Made by a program: the position numbers and the translations under genes
Shown here: in pieces, positions 40,111-48,682 of the stretch
How the letters are laid out: each line of letters opens with the position of its first letter
Numbering within the stretch: position 1 is the stretch's first letter
Source of the DNA: Leucobacter salsicius M1-8
GTDB taxonomy: Bacteria; Actinomycetota; Actinomycetes; Actinomycetales; Microbacteriaceae
DNA length: 64,000 nt
Direction of reading: 5' to 3'
Assembly (NCBI RefSeq): GCF_000350525.1
Contig: NZ_AOCN01000012.1
Coordinates: 62,001 to 126,000, forward strand
The notes under the pieces: generated by a model
What the model was told of the DNA's origin: nothing
Seen by the model: only the letters and a program-made list of their open reading frames with translations
The model's database searches: none

Positions 40111-40509
40111 TTAGACCGCAGCGCGAATCTTCTCGCCGAGCTTCTGCGCGACCTTCTTGTTCTTTGCGCCGTCGAGCAGTGCTTTCGGGCGGCCCGGCAT
40201 GTTTGCCATGTAGATGGCAACGTGGGATCCCTGGGGCGTCTCGGTGATCTCGATGCCGGTCGCGAGTTCCCAGCTCAGCCAGGTCTTCTTGGTGATCACC
40301 GCGAACTGCAGCTGGTCGTCGCTCACGCCGGCCACGGTGTGGCCGAGCTCTGCGATGACGCGCTGCACGGCTGCGCTCGCCTGCGTGACCGACACCGGCA
40401 GATCCAGCTCAGCCCCCGCTTCGGTGTTCACGAAGCTAAAGGACGGGGCGAGCGCAGCACCGTACTGATCGACGAAACGAGAGTTGAGGAGCATATCGAA
40501 GACTGGCAT
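40111..40509 (-). CDS. Hypothetical protein
   Basis: A 132-residue protein starting MPVFDMLLNSRFVDQYG, with no signal peptide or membrane segment. The alternating pattern around SVTQASAAVQRVIAELG, DDQLQFAVITKKTWLSWELATGIEI (in part FAVITKKTWLSWE) and GSHVAIYMANMPG suggests a small alpha/beta fold. The family is not recognised. It lies 16 bp after the thiamine-binding protein gene on the same strand. A longer in-frame opening to 40572 overlaps that gene. Confidence 0.65.
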   Translation of the reverse strand: MPVFDMLLNSRFVDQYGAALAPSFSFVNTEAGAELDLPVSVTQASAAVQRVIAELGHTVAGVSDDQLQFAVITKKTWLSWELATGIEITETPQGSHVAIYMANMPGRPKALLDGAKNKKVAQKLGEKIRAAV

Positions 40510-40525
40510 GCACCCCAGCGTACGC

Positions 40526-40846
40526 TCAGGCGTCGTCGATGGCTTGTTCGAGCCGCTCGAGTTTGCCGTCAATCTCGCCGGTAAACCCTGGGCGAATATC
40601 AGCCTTCATCACGAGCGAAACGCGAGCGCCAAACGGCATGACGGCCTCGGTAGCGCGCTTGACGACGTCGAAGACCTCGTCCCATTCGCCCTCGATCTCG
40701 GTGAACATCGACGAGGTGCGGTGCGGCAGGCCCGACTCGCGCACGACCTTCACGGCCTCGGCGACCGCGTCAGACACGGACCCGTCGGCGCGCTCGGCAC
40801 GCCCCGGTACGGCGCCGCTCGGGGCAACAGAGAACGCAAGAATCAT
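40526..40846 (-). CDS. Thiamine-binding protein, MTH1187/YkoF-like (DUF77)
   Basis: A 106-residue protein of the small ferredoxin-like fold family: LAFSVAPSG at the N-terminus, SDAVAEAVKVVRESGL and HRTSSMFTEIEGEWDEVFDVVKRA (in part SSMFTEIEGEWDEV) are family hallmarks. Members bind thiamine or its pyrimidine moiety. Start ATG with AAAGGA upstream. The downstream hypothetical gene is probably co-transcribed. Confidence 0.88.
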   Translation of the reverse strand: MILAFSVAPSGAVPGRAERADGSVSDAVAEAVKVVRESGLPHRTSSMFTEIEGEWDEVFDVVKRATEAVMPFGARVSLVMKADIRPGFTGEIDGKLERLEQAIDDA

Positions 40847-40936
40847 GTGGGGTCCTTTCGAAGAAGCTCCGGATCGCCCCAGTCTACGCAGCCGCCGCTT
40901 GGCGGCCCGCTCCCAGTCTCACCCGCTCCACAGATA

Positions 40937-40982
40937 GGAAACTCCGTACGGCTTAGAGGACCCTAAGCCGTACGGAGTTTCC
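40937..40982 (-). terminator. Hairpin terminator downstream of DHA2 exporter gene
   Basis: Perfect 20-bp arms 40937-40956 and 40963-40982 with a 6-nt loop. The pairing continues outwards with 5 more bases on each side after one mismatch. It lies about 30 bp after the exporter stop; only a TTT run follows. Confidence 0.75.
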
Positions 40983-41014
40983 CATCTGCAAGTGGGTGTG
41001 GCCGAGGCAGCGGC

Positions 41015-42520
41015 CTACGGGTTGACCCGCACCGGCCCGGTGTCAGACTTCACGGGGCGCTTGCCAAACAGCAGCGAGACGACGATGCCCAGCCCGATAA
41101 CCGCGAGCGGCAGGATCAGCGAGTGGGCCATGGCAGTCGAGAAGCCCTCGCGCAGCGGCGCGGGCAGCGCACCGACCTTGCCCGACCCCATCTCCCCCAT
41201 CGTCGCGGCCTTCACACCGAACTGGACGGTGAGCAGCGCTGCCATCAGCACCGTGATGGCAGCTGAACCGAGTACCGCACCCACCTGGCGGCTGGTGTTG
41301 TAGACGCCTGATCCGGCGCCCGCAAGCTCAGGAGCCAACCCGAACGTCGTGATCGAGGCGAGCGGCCCCCACATGAAGGCGTTGCCGAGGCCGAGCACCG
41401 CGCTGGCGACGAGCAGCAGCCAGATCGACGCGTCGGGGCGCATCAGCACGAGGTACATGGCGAGACCCACGCCCACCAGCGCCATGCCAAGCGTGGCGAC
41501 GCGGCGCGGTTCGCCGCGGTCGATGAACAGCCCGACGGGGCGGGCGAGCGCGATCGACAGCACCGCCATGGGCGCGAGCATCAGCGCCGATTCCGTGGGC
41601 GTGAGGCCGAGCACAAGCTGGAAGTAGAACATCATGGGCAGGCTCTGCGCGGTGACCGCGAAGCCGACGGTCACGATGGCGGCGGTGCCGACCGAGAAGT
41701 TGCGGTCGCGGAAGACACGCAGCGGAATCAGCGGCTCGCCCTTCTGCTTCCACTGCCACAGCACAAACAGCGTGAGGAGCACGACGCCGGCTACGATCAG
41801 CATCGGCACCGTGATGGGGCCCGCGATCGTGCCCCAGTCGTAGCTCTCGCCCTCCTGGATGCCAAACACCAGCAGCAGCATGCCGATGCCGCTCAGCGCG
41901 ACGCCGAGCCAGTCGAAGCGGTGCGCGCTGGTGGGCAGCTTGGGCACGTACTTCAGGGCGAGCACGAAGGCGATCACACCGACGGGAATGTTCACGAAGA
42001 AGATCCACTCCCAGCCGCCCGCGTCGATCAGGAAGCCGCCCAGGATCGGGCCGACGAGCGTCGCAACGCCCGCCGTGACGCCCCAGATCGCCATCGCTGA
42101 GCCGCGCTCGCGGGGCGCGAAGATGCGCGTGATCACGGCCATGGTCTGCGGCGTGAGCATCGCGGCTCCGAGGCCCTGGGCGACGCGCGCGCCAATGAGC
42201 ACCTCGATGTTGGGCGCCATGCCGCATGCGAGCGAGGCGAGCGTGAACACCACGAGGCCGATCAGGTACAACCGGCGCGGGCCGAAGCGATCGCCGAGGC
42301 GCCCGGTGATAAGCAGCGGCACGGCGTACGCGAGCAGATAGGCGCTCGTCGCCCACAGCGTCGCAGTCATCGTCGTCTCGAGGCCCTGCATGATCGACGG
42401 GTTGGCGACCGACACGATCGTCGTATCGACGAGGATCATGAAGAAGCCCAGCACCATCGACCACAGTGCCGCCCAGGGCCGGATCTGACTGCTGGCTGGG
42501 GTGCTGCGCTCGTTACTCAC
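41015..42520 (-). CDS. MFS drug exporter, DHA2 (EmrB/QacA) family
   Basis: A 501-residue transporter with about 14 membrane helices. Family motifs include FFMILVDTTIVSVANPSI (helix 1), GRLGDRFGPRRLYLIG (loop 2-3), RVAQGLGAAMLTP, and ATLVGPILGGFLID (motif C). It expels toxic organic compounds by proton exchange; substrate unknown. Monocistronic, divergent from the quinone oxidoreductase gene. Confidence 0.94.
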   Translation of the reverse strand: MSNERSTPASSQIRPWAALWSMVLGFFMILVDTTIVSVANPSIMQGLETTMTATLWATSAYLLAYAVPLLITGRLGDRFGPRRLYLIGLVVFTLASLACGMAPNIEVLIGARVAQGLGAAMLTPQTMAVITRIFAPRERGSAMAIWGVTAGVATLVGPILGGFLIDAGGWEWIFFVNIPVGVIAFVLALKYVPKLPTSAHRFDWLGVALSGIGMLLLVFGIQEGESYDWGTIAGPITVPMLIVAGVVLLTLFVLWQWKQKGEPLIPLRVFRDRNFSVGTAAIVTVGFAVTAQSLPMMFYFQLVLGLTPTESALMLAPMAVLSIALARPVGLFIDRGEPRRVATLGMALVGVGLAMYLVLMRPDASIWLLLVASAVLGLGNAFMWGPLASITTFGLAPELAGAGSGVYNTSRQVGAVLGSAAITVLMAALLTVQFGVKAATMGEMGSGKVGALPAPLREGFSTAMAHSLILPLAVIGLGIVVSLLFGKRPVKSDTGPVRVNP

Positions 42521-42540
42521 TCGGTTAGCCTACGCGCTTT

Positions 42541-42550
42541 GATCCGGATC
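42541..42550. repeat. Palindromic decamer GATCCGGATC (intergenic copy)
   Basis: One of ten exact copies in the window. Positions are 5237, 10792, 17513, 36802, 42541, 48161, 50190, 57275, 61192 and 63008 (first base). Two are intergenic; the others fall in at least three codon phases. See the separate finding. Confidence 0.8.
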
Positions 42551-42653
42551 GGGCCGCGCGTGGGCGCTGCCGGCGCTGGCCCGCGTGCCGGGTTTTGTGA
42601 GCCGAAGCCTGCTTTCTGGCATGTCGGTGCGCCGACGGGCGTATGTTGAACAC

Positions 42654-43982
42654 ATGACTACCCTCAACGCTGAGCACATGCGGGCCGCCTATATTCGCGA
42701 GACGGGCCCGGTCGATTCGATCGTCGTGGGTGACCTTCCAATTCCACGACCCGGCCCAGGAAGCGTGCTCGTGCACAACTCGGTCATGGCCGTGAACCAC
42801 GTCGACACGTTTATTCGCGCGGGCGCCTACGCGACGCCACTGCCCGCTGGCGTTCCCTTCGTCGTGGGCCGCGACCTCGCGGGCACCGTGGTCGAGGTGG
42901 GCTCCGGGGTGACCGGCTTCGCGGTCGGCGACGCCGTGTGGTGCAACAGCATGGGGCACGACGGCCGGCAGGGGTCGTTCAGTGACTACTCGGTCGTGCC
43001 TGCCGACCGGCTGTACCCCCTGCCCGCCGGGGTGACGCCCGAGACAGTGATGTCGGTCGCGCACACGGGTGCGACCGCCTATCTCGGGCTGGTGCGCGAG
43101 GCCGGGCTGCGGATCGGCGAGACGGTGTTCATCGGCGGCGCGGCTGGCGGCGTCGGATCGGCCGCCGTACAACTGGCCCGAGCCGCCGGTGCGCGCGTGC
43201 TCGCCTCGTGCGCGCCGCACGACGCCGAGTGGGTGCGTTCGTGCGGCGCCGACGAGGTTTTCGACCGCACCGACCCGGCACTGCTCGAGCGGGTGTACGC
43301 CTCGGCCTCCTCGGGCATTGACGTGTGGTGGGACACCACTGGCCGACTCGATCTCACGGCGGTGCTGCCGCTCGTGCGTCGGGGCGGACGGGTCGTCGTC
43401 ACGGCGGGTGCAACCGGCCCGGGCTTCACGTTGACGCCCGCGTCGTTCTACACCAGAGACATCCAGCTGCGAGGCTTTGCCCTCAGCAACGCATCGGTCG
43501 CAAACCTGGCCGAGGCCGCCGCATCCCTCAACGCCCTACTGACTCGCGGCGGGTTCAAGAGCCGCGTCGCGAAGGTACTCTCGCTCGAGGAGGCCGCGAG
43601 CGCCCACAGGCTCATGGAGTCGCACGCGGCTCCGGGCAAGCTGCTGGTGAAGCCGGGCACCGCACGCCCGAAGCCGCACGCACCCGGTGCTGGGGTTGGG
43701 GCTGGAGTTGGGGCTGGGGCCGCAGGTGCGGCTGCGCGCGGCGCTAGTTCAGGCGCCGTACCAGCTGCTCGACCGGCACCGCACGCGAAGCCGCACGCCG
43801 GATCAGCGCAGCGCACCGATCCGGCACCAAAACCGGCAGCGCCTAAGCCTGCAGCACCCAAACCAGCAGCACATCAGTCGGCAGCACCTCAGTCAGCAGC
43901 ACCTCAGTCAGCTCCGACCGCCTCTCCCAATCCCGCAGAGCCCAAGCCGGCCCCAAAACCCGCACCCAAACCAGCTCCCTAG
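42654..43982 (+). CDS. Zinc-free NAD(P)H:quinone oxidoreductase-like protein with repetitive C-terminal tail
   Basis: A 442-residue protein. Residues about 1-335 form a medium-chain dehydrogenase/reductase of the zinc-free quinone oxidoreductase type: GRDLAGTVVEVGSGV, HTGATAYLGLV, and nucleotide site IGGAAGGVGSAAVQLARAAGA (in part GGAAGGVGSAAVQLA). The catalytic unit seems complete at GKLLVKPG. The remaining about 110 residues are low-complexity Ala/Pro/Gly/Lys, with GAGVGAGVGAGAAG and tandem PKPAA and PQSAA units, probably disordered. The ATG at 42654 is taken; M at 42678 is also possible. No clear ribosome binding site. Confidence 0.85.
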   Translation: MTTLNAEHMRAAYIRETGPVDSIVVGDLPIPRPGPGSVLVHNSVMAVNHVDTFIRAGAYATPLPAGVPFVVGRDLAGTVVEVGSGVTGFAVGDAVWCNSMGHDGRQGSFSDYSVVPADRLYPLPAGVTPETVMSVAHTGATAYLGLVREAGLRIGETVFIGGAAGGVGSAAVQLARAAGARVLASCAPHDAEWVRSCGADEVFDRTDPALLERVYASASSGIDVWWDTTGRLDLTAVLPLVRRGGRVVVTAGATGPGFTLTPASFYTRDIQLRGFALSNASVANLAEAAASLNALLTRGGFKSRVAKVLSLEEAASAHRLMESHAAPGKLLVKPGTARPKPHAPGAGVGAGVGAGAAGAAARGASSGAVPAARPAPHAKPHAGSAQRTDPAPKPAAPKPAAPKPAAHQSAAPQSAAPQSAPTASPNPAEPKPAPKPAPKPAP

Positions 43983-44009
43983 CTCTCAACGCGCTTCGAC
44001 TCCATATCG

Positions 44010-44061
44010 AAATGACGAGGGGACACGGTAATCGCGCGATTACCGTGTCCCCTCGTCATTT
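44010..44061. terminator. Perfect 52-bp palindrome, bidirectional terminator
   Basis: Arms 44010-44035 and 44036-44061 are exact reverse complements. It sits between convergent genes ending at 43982 and 44090. The A/T-rich outer ends (AAAT/ATTT) provide weak U tracts in both directions. Confidence 0.8.
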
Positions 44062-44089
44062 GGGTATCCCTAGTGCGGGGACCCCCGGG

Positions 44090-45193
44090 TTACCCCTTGA
44101 GCGCCTCGCCGAGCTTCACGCGCGATCCGGTGCGCAGGATCGAGCCCTCGTAGATGCGCGCCCCGATTCCCCACACCAGGGCGATCGAGACCGCCAGCAC
44201 ACCCATCGACAGCACGGGCTCCCACCAAGCTGCAGTGCCGAGATAGAGCCGCATCGGCATGCCGACGGGCGCCGAGAACGGCACGTAGCTCATGATCGCG
44301 AGCGCGGTCGGGTTGTTGTAGAACACGATCACGCCGAGGTACGGCAGCATCACGAGCATCATGACGGGGCTCGTGACCGAGCCGATGTCCTCCTGCCGCG
44401 ACACGAGCGAGGCGAGCGCCGCATACAGCGCCGCCAGCAGCACGAACCCGAACGCGAAGAGCACGCCGAACCAGATGAGGGCCGTGCCCAGTTCGCCAAG
44501 CAGCAGGTCTTGCCCCGTCGCGAGCATGCCCACCGCGGCGAGCCCGGCGATCGCGACGACCTGGGCCAGCGCGAGGATGCTGTTGCCGAGGATCTTGCCC
44601 GCGAGGATCGTGCGGGCGGGCACCGTGGCAAGCAGAATCTCGACGATGCGCGTCTGCTTCTCCTCGACAACGCTCTGCGCAATCGTCGTGCCGAACGTCA
44701 TCGCGCTCATCATGAACACGATGCCAAATGCGATCGCGATGATGTATGCGAGAAACGGGCTCTCGGTCGTGGGGGCGAGCAGTTCAAGAGTCGGCGAAGC
44801 CGACAGCGCCTGCACGACCTCCATGGGCGGGGAATCCTTCGCCAGCACCGTCAGATCGACGGGCGTATCGCCCCCGGGCACCACCGCGGCTTCGACGTCG
44901 CCGTCAAGCACGAGTTGCTCGGCGGCCGCGCGATCCGGCACCTGCGTCACCTCAAAGCCCGCGGCCTCGAGCGGGTCGGCGACGGTGCCCACTGCGGCGA
45001 CCTGCGTGGGGCCGCCTATGCCGCCGGCCTTCGCGATGAATCCGCTCGCGAGGACTCCCGCGAGCACCAGGAAGAGCAGGATGCCCGTCGAGATGAGAAA
45101 GGCTTTCGACCGCAGGCGCGTGGTGATCTCGCGCTCAGCGACGATCCAGGTGGCCTGCGCGGGCGAGAGCTGGGTGTGGGATGCGGTGCTCAT
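44090..45193 (-). CDS. ABC-2 type transporter permease (NatB-like)
   Basis: A 367-residue membrane protein. N-terminal helix ISTGILLFLVLAGVLASGFI, a periplasmic region of about 110 residues, then five to six helices starting FLAYIIAIAFGIVFMMSAM (in part AIAFGIVFMMSAM). EEKQTRIVEILLATVPA is the conserved ABC-2/NatB motif. It pairs with the ATPase encoded immediately upstream (overlapping start/stop) for export of Na+, a drug or a peptide; the substrate is not readable. Confidence 0.9.
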   Translation of the reverse strand: MSTASHTQLSPAQATWIVAEREITTRLRSKAFLISTGILLFLVLAGVLASGFIAKAGGIGGPTQVAAVGTVADPLEAAGFEVTQVPDRAAAEQLVLDGDVEAAVVPGGDTPVDLTVLAKDSPPMEVVQALSASPTLELLAPTTESPFLAYIIAIAFGIVFMMSAMTFGTTIAQSVVEEKQTRIVEILLATVPARTILAGKILGNSILALAQVVAIAGLAAVGMLATGQDLLLGELGTALIWFGVLFAFGFVLLAALYAALASLVSRQEDIGSVTSPVMMLVMLPYLGVIVFYNNPTALAIMSYVPFSAPVGMPMRLYLGTAAWWEPVLSMGVLAVSIALVWGIGARIYEGSILRTGSRVKLGEALKG

Positions 45194-46116
45194 CGGACTA
45201 CCTCCTGGAAGATCTGGGCGAGGGACGGGGTTTCTTGACCGAAGCGACGCACGGTCGTTCCGGATCCGCCGGCCTCGGCGGGCTGGGAGCCCAGGGCGAC
45301 CGCGGCCGCGAGCACCCGCTGCGCGGCCTCCGCGGTTTCGGCGTCGAAGCGGGCGATCCCCCCATCAAGGTGGGTGACAGTCACGCCGGGCTGCTGGCGC
45401 ACCCAGCCGGCGTCGGCTGCGGGGCCCGCGAGCTCGAGCGCGAAGCTGAGGCCCGCGTGGTCGGCTCGCAGCTGCTCGCGTGATCCGGCGGCGAGGATCT
45501 TGCCGCCGCCGATCACGACGACGTCGTCGCAGAGGCGCTCGACGATATCGAGCTGATGTGAGGAGAACAGGACCGGGGCGCCTTGTGCCGCGTAGTCACG
45601 CAGCACCCCGAGCACGACCTCGACCGCCATCGGGTCGAGGCCCGAGAACGGCTCGTCGAGCACAAGCGCCGCCGGCTCGTGTACGAGCGCCGCCGCGATC
45701 TGTGCGCGCTGCTGGTTGCCAAGCGACAGGCTCTCGAGCGTGTCGCTCGCGCGCTCGGTGAGGCCGAGTCGGTCAATGAGGCCCTCGGCCGAGGCTTTGG
45801 CGGCGGCCGGGGCCATTCCGTGCAGGCGGCCCAGGTAGACGAGCTGCTCGAGCACCTTCATTTTGGGGTACAGCCCGCGCTCCTCAGGCATGTAACCAAT
45901 ACGTGCGCGATCTGCTGCCGTGATCGAGGCCCCCTCGAATGCGATGCTGCCCGAGTCGGCGGCGAGCACTCCCAACAGAATGCGCATCGTGGTGGTCTTG
46001 CCCGCGCCGTTGCCGCCGACGAACCCGGTCATGCGCCCGCTCTCGACGCCAAACGTGACGTTGTCGAGCACGCGTCGGCTGCCAAAAGTGCGGCTGATGC
46101 CCTGAATCTCGATCAT
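45190..46116 (-). CDS. ABC transporter ATPase (NatA-like)
   Basis: A 308-residue ATPase: Walker A GGNGAGKTT, Q-loop YMPEERGLYPKM, signature LSLGNQQRAQ, Walker B ALVLDEPFSGLD and switch SSHQLDIVE. The PEERGLYP box is typical of NatA-type proteins. ATG at 46116 with AAGGG upstream; the much longer open frame to 46464 is rejected because family homology begins at IEIQGISRTFG. Divergent from a two-component system that may regulate it. Confidence 0.93.
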   Translation of the reverse strand: MIEIQGISRTFGSRRVLDNVTFGVESGRMTGFVGGNGAGKTTTMRILLGVLAADSGSIAFEGASITAADRARIGYMPEERGLYPKMKVLEQLVYLGRLHGMAPAAAKASAEGLIDRLGLTERASDTLESLSLGNQQRAQIAAALVHEPAALVLDEPFSGLDPMAVEVVLGVLRDYAAQGAPVLFSSHQLDIVERLCDDVVVIGGGKILAAGSREQLRADHAGLSFALELAGPAADAGWVRQQPGVTVTHLDGGIARFDAETAEAAQRVLAAAVALGSQPAEAGGSGTTVRRFGQETPSLAQIFQEVVR

Positions 46117-46282
46117 GGATGTTCCCTTCGTTCCCTCTAGCTTGGCGGAGCGCACGGGGGCCACGCCTCCCCCTCTCGGGGGAATTCGGGCGGCCGATCC
46201 GGTGCGGTGTAATCGCGCACGCCGCTCCGGATCCCCCTCACGGAGGAGGCGATCGTGGTGGCCGGTCACTACGCTGAATCTC

Positions 46283-47683
46283 ATGATGACTCTCGCGGCA
46301 GCACCGCACTCGGGGCGGCCGGGACGGCCACAGCGACCGAGCCCAGCAGGGCGGTGGGCGAGGCCGCGGGCAAACCGGGAGGCGCTGCAATTCGACCTCG
46401 TGCTGGCCCTCGTGCTCGCGCTCTCGGCAACCACAACCTCGCTGTTGTACGCCCGCGCGAGCATCTACCCCGAGTTGGCGCCCGCGTGGGTGTGGGTTGT
46501 GGGGCTCGGACTGGTCACTCTGCCGCTCGCTGTGCGGAGGGTGTGGCCAGTACCTGTCGCGGTGCTCTCGGCGGTGGGGTTCTTCATCTGCGGGCAGTTC
46601 GCGGTGCCCGAGTTGCTCATCACCAACATCGGCTTGTTCATCGCGCTGTACACGGTCGGCGCTTGGGAGCCCCGGCGCAGCCTCGCGTTCTGGGCCAGGT
46701 TTGGCATCAGCACAGCGATGGTGTTGTGGCTCACCGTGTCGCTCATCGTTGCATCGTCGAACGCCGACGCACTGCCCGGCGTCTCTCGGAGCGGCTTGTT
46801 CTCGGCGTTCGCCACGTACGCGGTCATTCAGATCATCACGAATCTGGTGTACTTTGGCGGCGCGTTCTTCTTTGGTAACCGCTCATGGCAGTCGGCGAGG
46901 ATGCGCGCGCAGCTTGAGGCGCAGGGCCGCGAGCTCGAACTTGAGCGGCGCACGAGCGCCGAGCAGGCGGTCGCACTCGATCGCATCGCAATCGCCCGCG
47001 AGCTGCACGACGTCGTCGCACATCACGTGTCAGTGATGGGCATCCAGGCGGCTGCCGCACGACGGTTGGTGGCACAGTACGCCACCACGGCAGGCCCCGT
47101 CGAAAGCGATGCCTCCCCGCTGTCCCGCGCCCAAGCCGCCCTCGAGGTCGTCGAAACGAGCGCGGAGCAGGCGATCGCCGAGCTGCACGGGCTCGTGGGT
47201 ACGCTGCGGGCCCCGGATCCCGCCGATGCCGCTACAACGCTCGGAATCGCCCAGCTCCCCGCGCTGACCTCTTCCTCGACCAGTGCGGGGGTGCCCACCA
47301 CCCTGATCGTGGTGGGCGAGGCCCGCCCGGTACCGCTGCTCGTCGACGTCGCGCTCTACCGCACAACGCAGGAGGCCCTCACGAACGTGCGCAAGCACGC
47401 CGGTGGTGGCGCTGAGGCCACCGTGCGGCTGCGGTTCGAGGCAGACGCGGTCGAGCTCGAAGTGGGCGATACCGGCTTCGCGCAGCGATTTGTGGCCAGC
47501 AGCACGGGCAACGGTTCGGGGCTCGGGCTGCGCGGCATGCGCGAGCGAGTGGGCGCAGTCGGCGGCACGGTCGAAGCGCAGCGCCGCGAGCACGGCGGAT
47601 TCCTGGTGCGAGCTAGAATCCCGCTGGCTCACGCCTCCCCCAACACCGTTACCGACACCGCCATTCAGGAGGCCCGCCCATGA
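46283..47683 (+). CDS. Two-component sensor histidine kinase (NarL-partner/HisKA_3 type)
   Basis: A 466-residue sensor. About 35 cytosolic residues, then five to six membrane helices (about 38-205) without a large external domain. A HisKA_3 dimerisation domain follows with phospho-acceptor His in ARELHDVVAHHVS (about residue 241). The ATPase domain has TTQEALTNVRKHA (N box), VGDTGF and GSGLGLRGMRERV. It phosphorylates the response regulator whose gene overlaps it by ATGA. Start ATG at 46283 or 46286; no strong ribosome binding site. Confidence 0.92.
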   Translation: MMTLAAAPHSGRPGRPQRPSPAGRWARPRANREALQFDLVLALVLALSATTTSLLYARASIYPELAPAWVWVVGLGLVTLPLAVRRVWPVPVAVLSAVGFFICGQFAVPELLITNIGLFIALYTVGAWEPRRSLAFWARFGISTAMVLWLTVSLIVASSNADALPGVSRSGLFSAFATYAVIQIITNLVYFGGAFFFGNRSWQSARMRAQLEAQGRELELERRTSAEQAVALDRIAIARELHDVVAHHVSVMGIQAAAARRLVAQYATTAGPVESDASPLSRAQAALEVVETSAEQAIAELHGLVGTLRAPDPADAATTLGIAQLPALTSSSTSAGVPTTLIVVGEARPVPLLVDVALYRTTQEALTNVRKHAGGGAEATVRLRFEADAVELEVGDTGFAQRFVASSTGNGSGLGLRGMRERVGAVGGTVEAQRREHGGFLVRARIPLAHASPNTVTDTAIQEARP

Positions 47684-48390
47684 TCCGGGTACTACTCGTC
47701 GACGACCAGGCGCTCGTGCGCTCGGGCTTTCGCATCATCCTCGAAACGGAGCCCGACATCGAGGTCGTGGGCGAGGCTGGCGACGGCGTCGCAGCCATCG
47801 AGCTCGCGAAGTCCCTCGCCCCCGATGTGATCTGTATGGACGTCGAGATGCCCCGGCTGAACGGCATTGAGGCCTCGCGCCGCATTCTGGCGGCTACCCC
47901 TCACTCCTCCGTACTGATCCTCACGACGTTCGGTCACGAGGAGTACCTGTTCGACGCCCTCGCCGCCGGCGTCAGCGGCTTTCTCGTGAAAACCGCCCGT
48001 GCCGAACAGCTCATCGACGCGGTCCACACGCTCGCCGCCGGCGGCGCGCTCCTCGGCACGGATGTCACCCGGGCGGTCATGGAGCGGGCCACGCGCCCCG
48101 CAGGTGCGATGTATTCGGGCGATGCCGCGGCCGCGGCTCCTGTCGATTCGGGCGATGCCGGATCCGGATCAACACAAAACCCAGACCCGTTTGTCGCCGT
48201 GGGACTCACGGAGCGTGAGCGTGACGTGCTGCGGCAGCTCGCGACGGGCGCGTCGAACGCCGAGATTGCGGCCGCGTTGTTTGTGGGCGAGGCCACCGTG
48301 AAGACCCACGTGTCCAACGTGCTGCAAAAGCTAGGCGTACGTGACCGCATTCAGGCGGTCGTGTGGGCGCACACGCGCGGCGCGGCCTAG
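47680..48390 (+). CDS. LuxR/NarL-type response regulator
   Basis: A 236-residue regulator. Receiver domain 1-120 with phospho-Asp D54 in VICMDVEMP, acid pocket VDDQ and Lys in FLVKTA. The C-terminal helix-turn-helix (about 172-232) contains LTERERDVLRQLATGASNAEIA (in part LTERERDVLRQLA) and EATVKTHVSNVL. An Ala/Gly/Ser-rich linker of about 40 residues separates the domains. AGGAGG lies upstream of the ATG. Likely target: the adjacent divergent NatAB-like exporter. Confidence 0.94.
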   Translation: MIRVLLVDDQALVRSGFRIILETEPDIEVVGEAGDGVAAIELAKSLAPDVICMDVEMPRLNGIEASRRILAATPHSSVLILTTFGHEEYLFDALAAGVSGFLVKTARAEQLIDAVHTLAAGGALLGTDVTRAVMERATRPAGAMYSGDAAAAAPVDSGDAGSGSTQNPDPFVAVGLTERERDVLRQLATGASNAEIAAALFVGEATVKTHVSNVLQKLGVRDRIQAVVWAHTRGAA

Positions 48391-48410
48391 CGATCAATCC
48401 CCAAAATAAG

Positions 48411-48461
48411 GTGAAGTCCGGAATGTGCCATTTGGGGGGGAGTGCACACGCCGGACTTCAC
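48411..48461 (+). terminator. Nested hairpin after response-regulator gene
   Basis: Outer arms 48411-48421 and 48451-48461 (11 bp, perfect) enclose a TGTGC/GCACA inner pairing around a G7 run. No long T tract follows, so termination is probable rather than proven. The rest of the 292-bp gap to 48683 shows no gene; TACGAT at 48670-48675 may be the -10 of a leaderless transcript of the next gene. Confidence 0.5.
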
Positions 48462-48682
48462 ATAAGGCCCAAGACCGCAGGCAGTTGCCGCGCTTTCTTG
48501 GTTCCGGAAGCTAAGAGGCCGTTCTGCCCAGAATGTGACGCGGCTCCCCCAAAATCGGATTCCCGGGCGTGTCACGCGCAGCGCTGACCTCGCTCCCTGC
48601 CAGCAATCATTGACGCGCTGCCCTGGCCCCGCATAGCGCCCTCACTGCCGATATGACGCCCCCTGATGCTACGATTCGGGGC

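Noticed and set aside
45190-46464. Longer version of the NatA-like ATPase starting at 46464
   Set aside because: The first 116 codons are Arg/Gly-rich without homology and overlap the divergent kinase start. The ATG at 46116 has a ribosome binding site.
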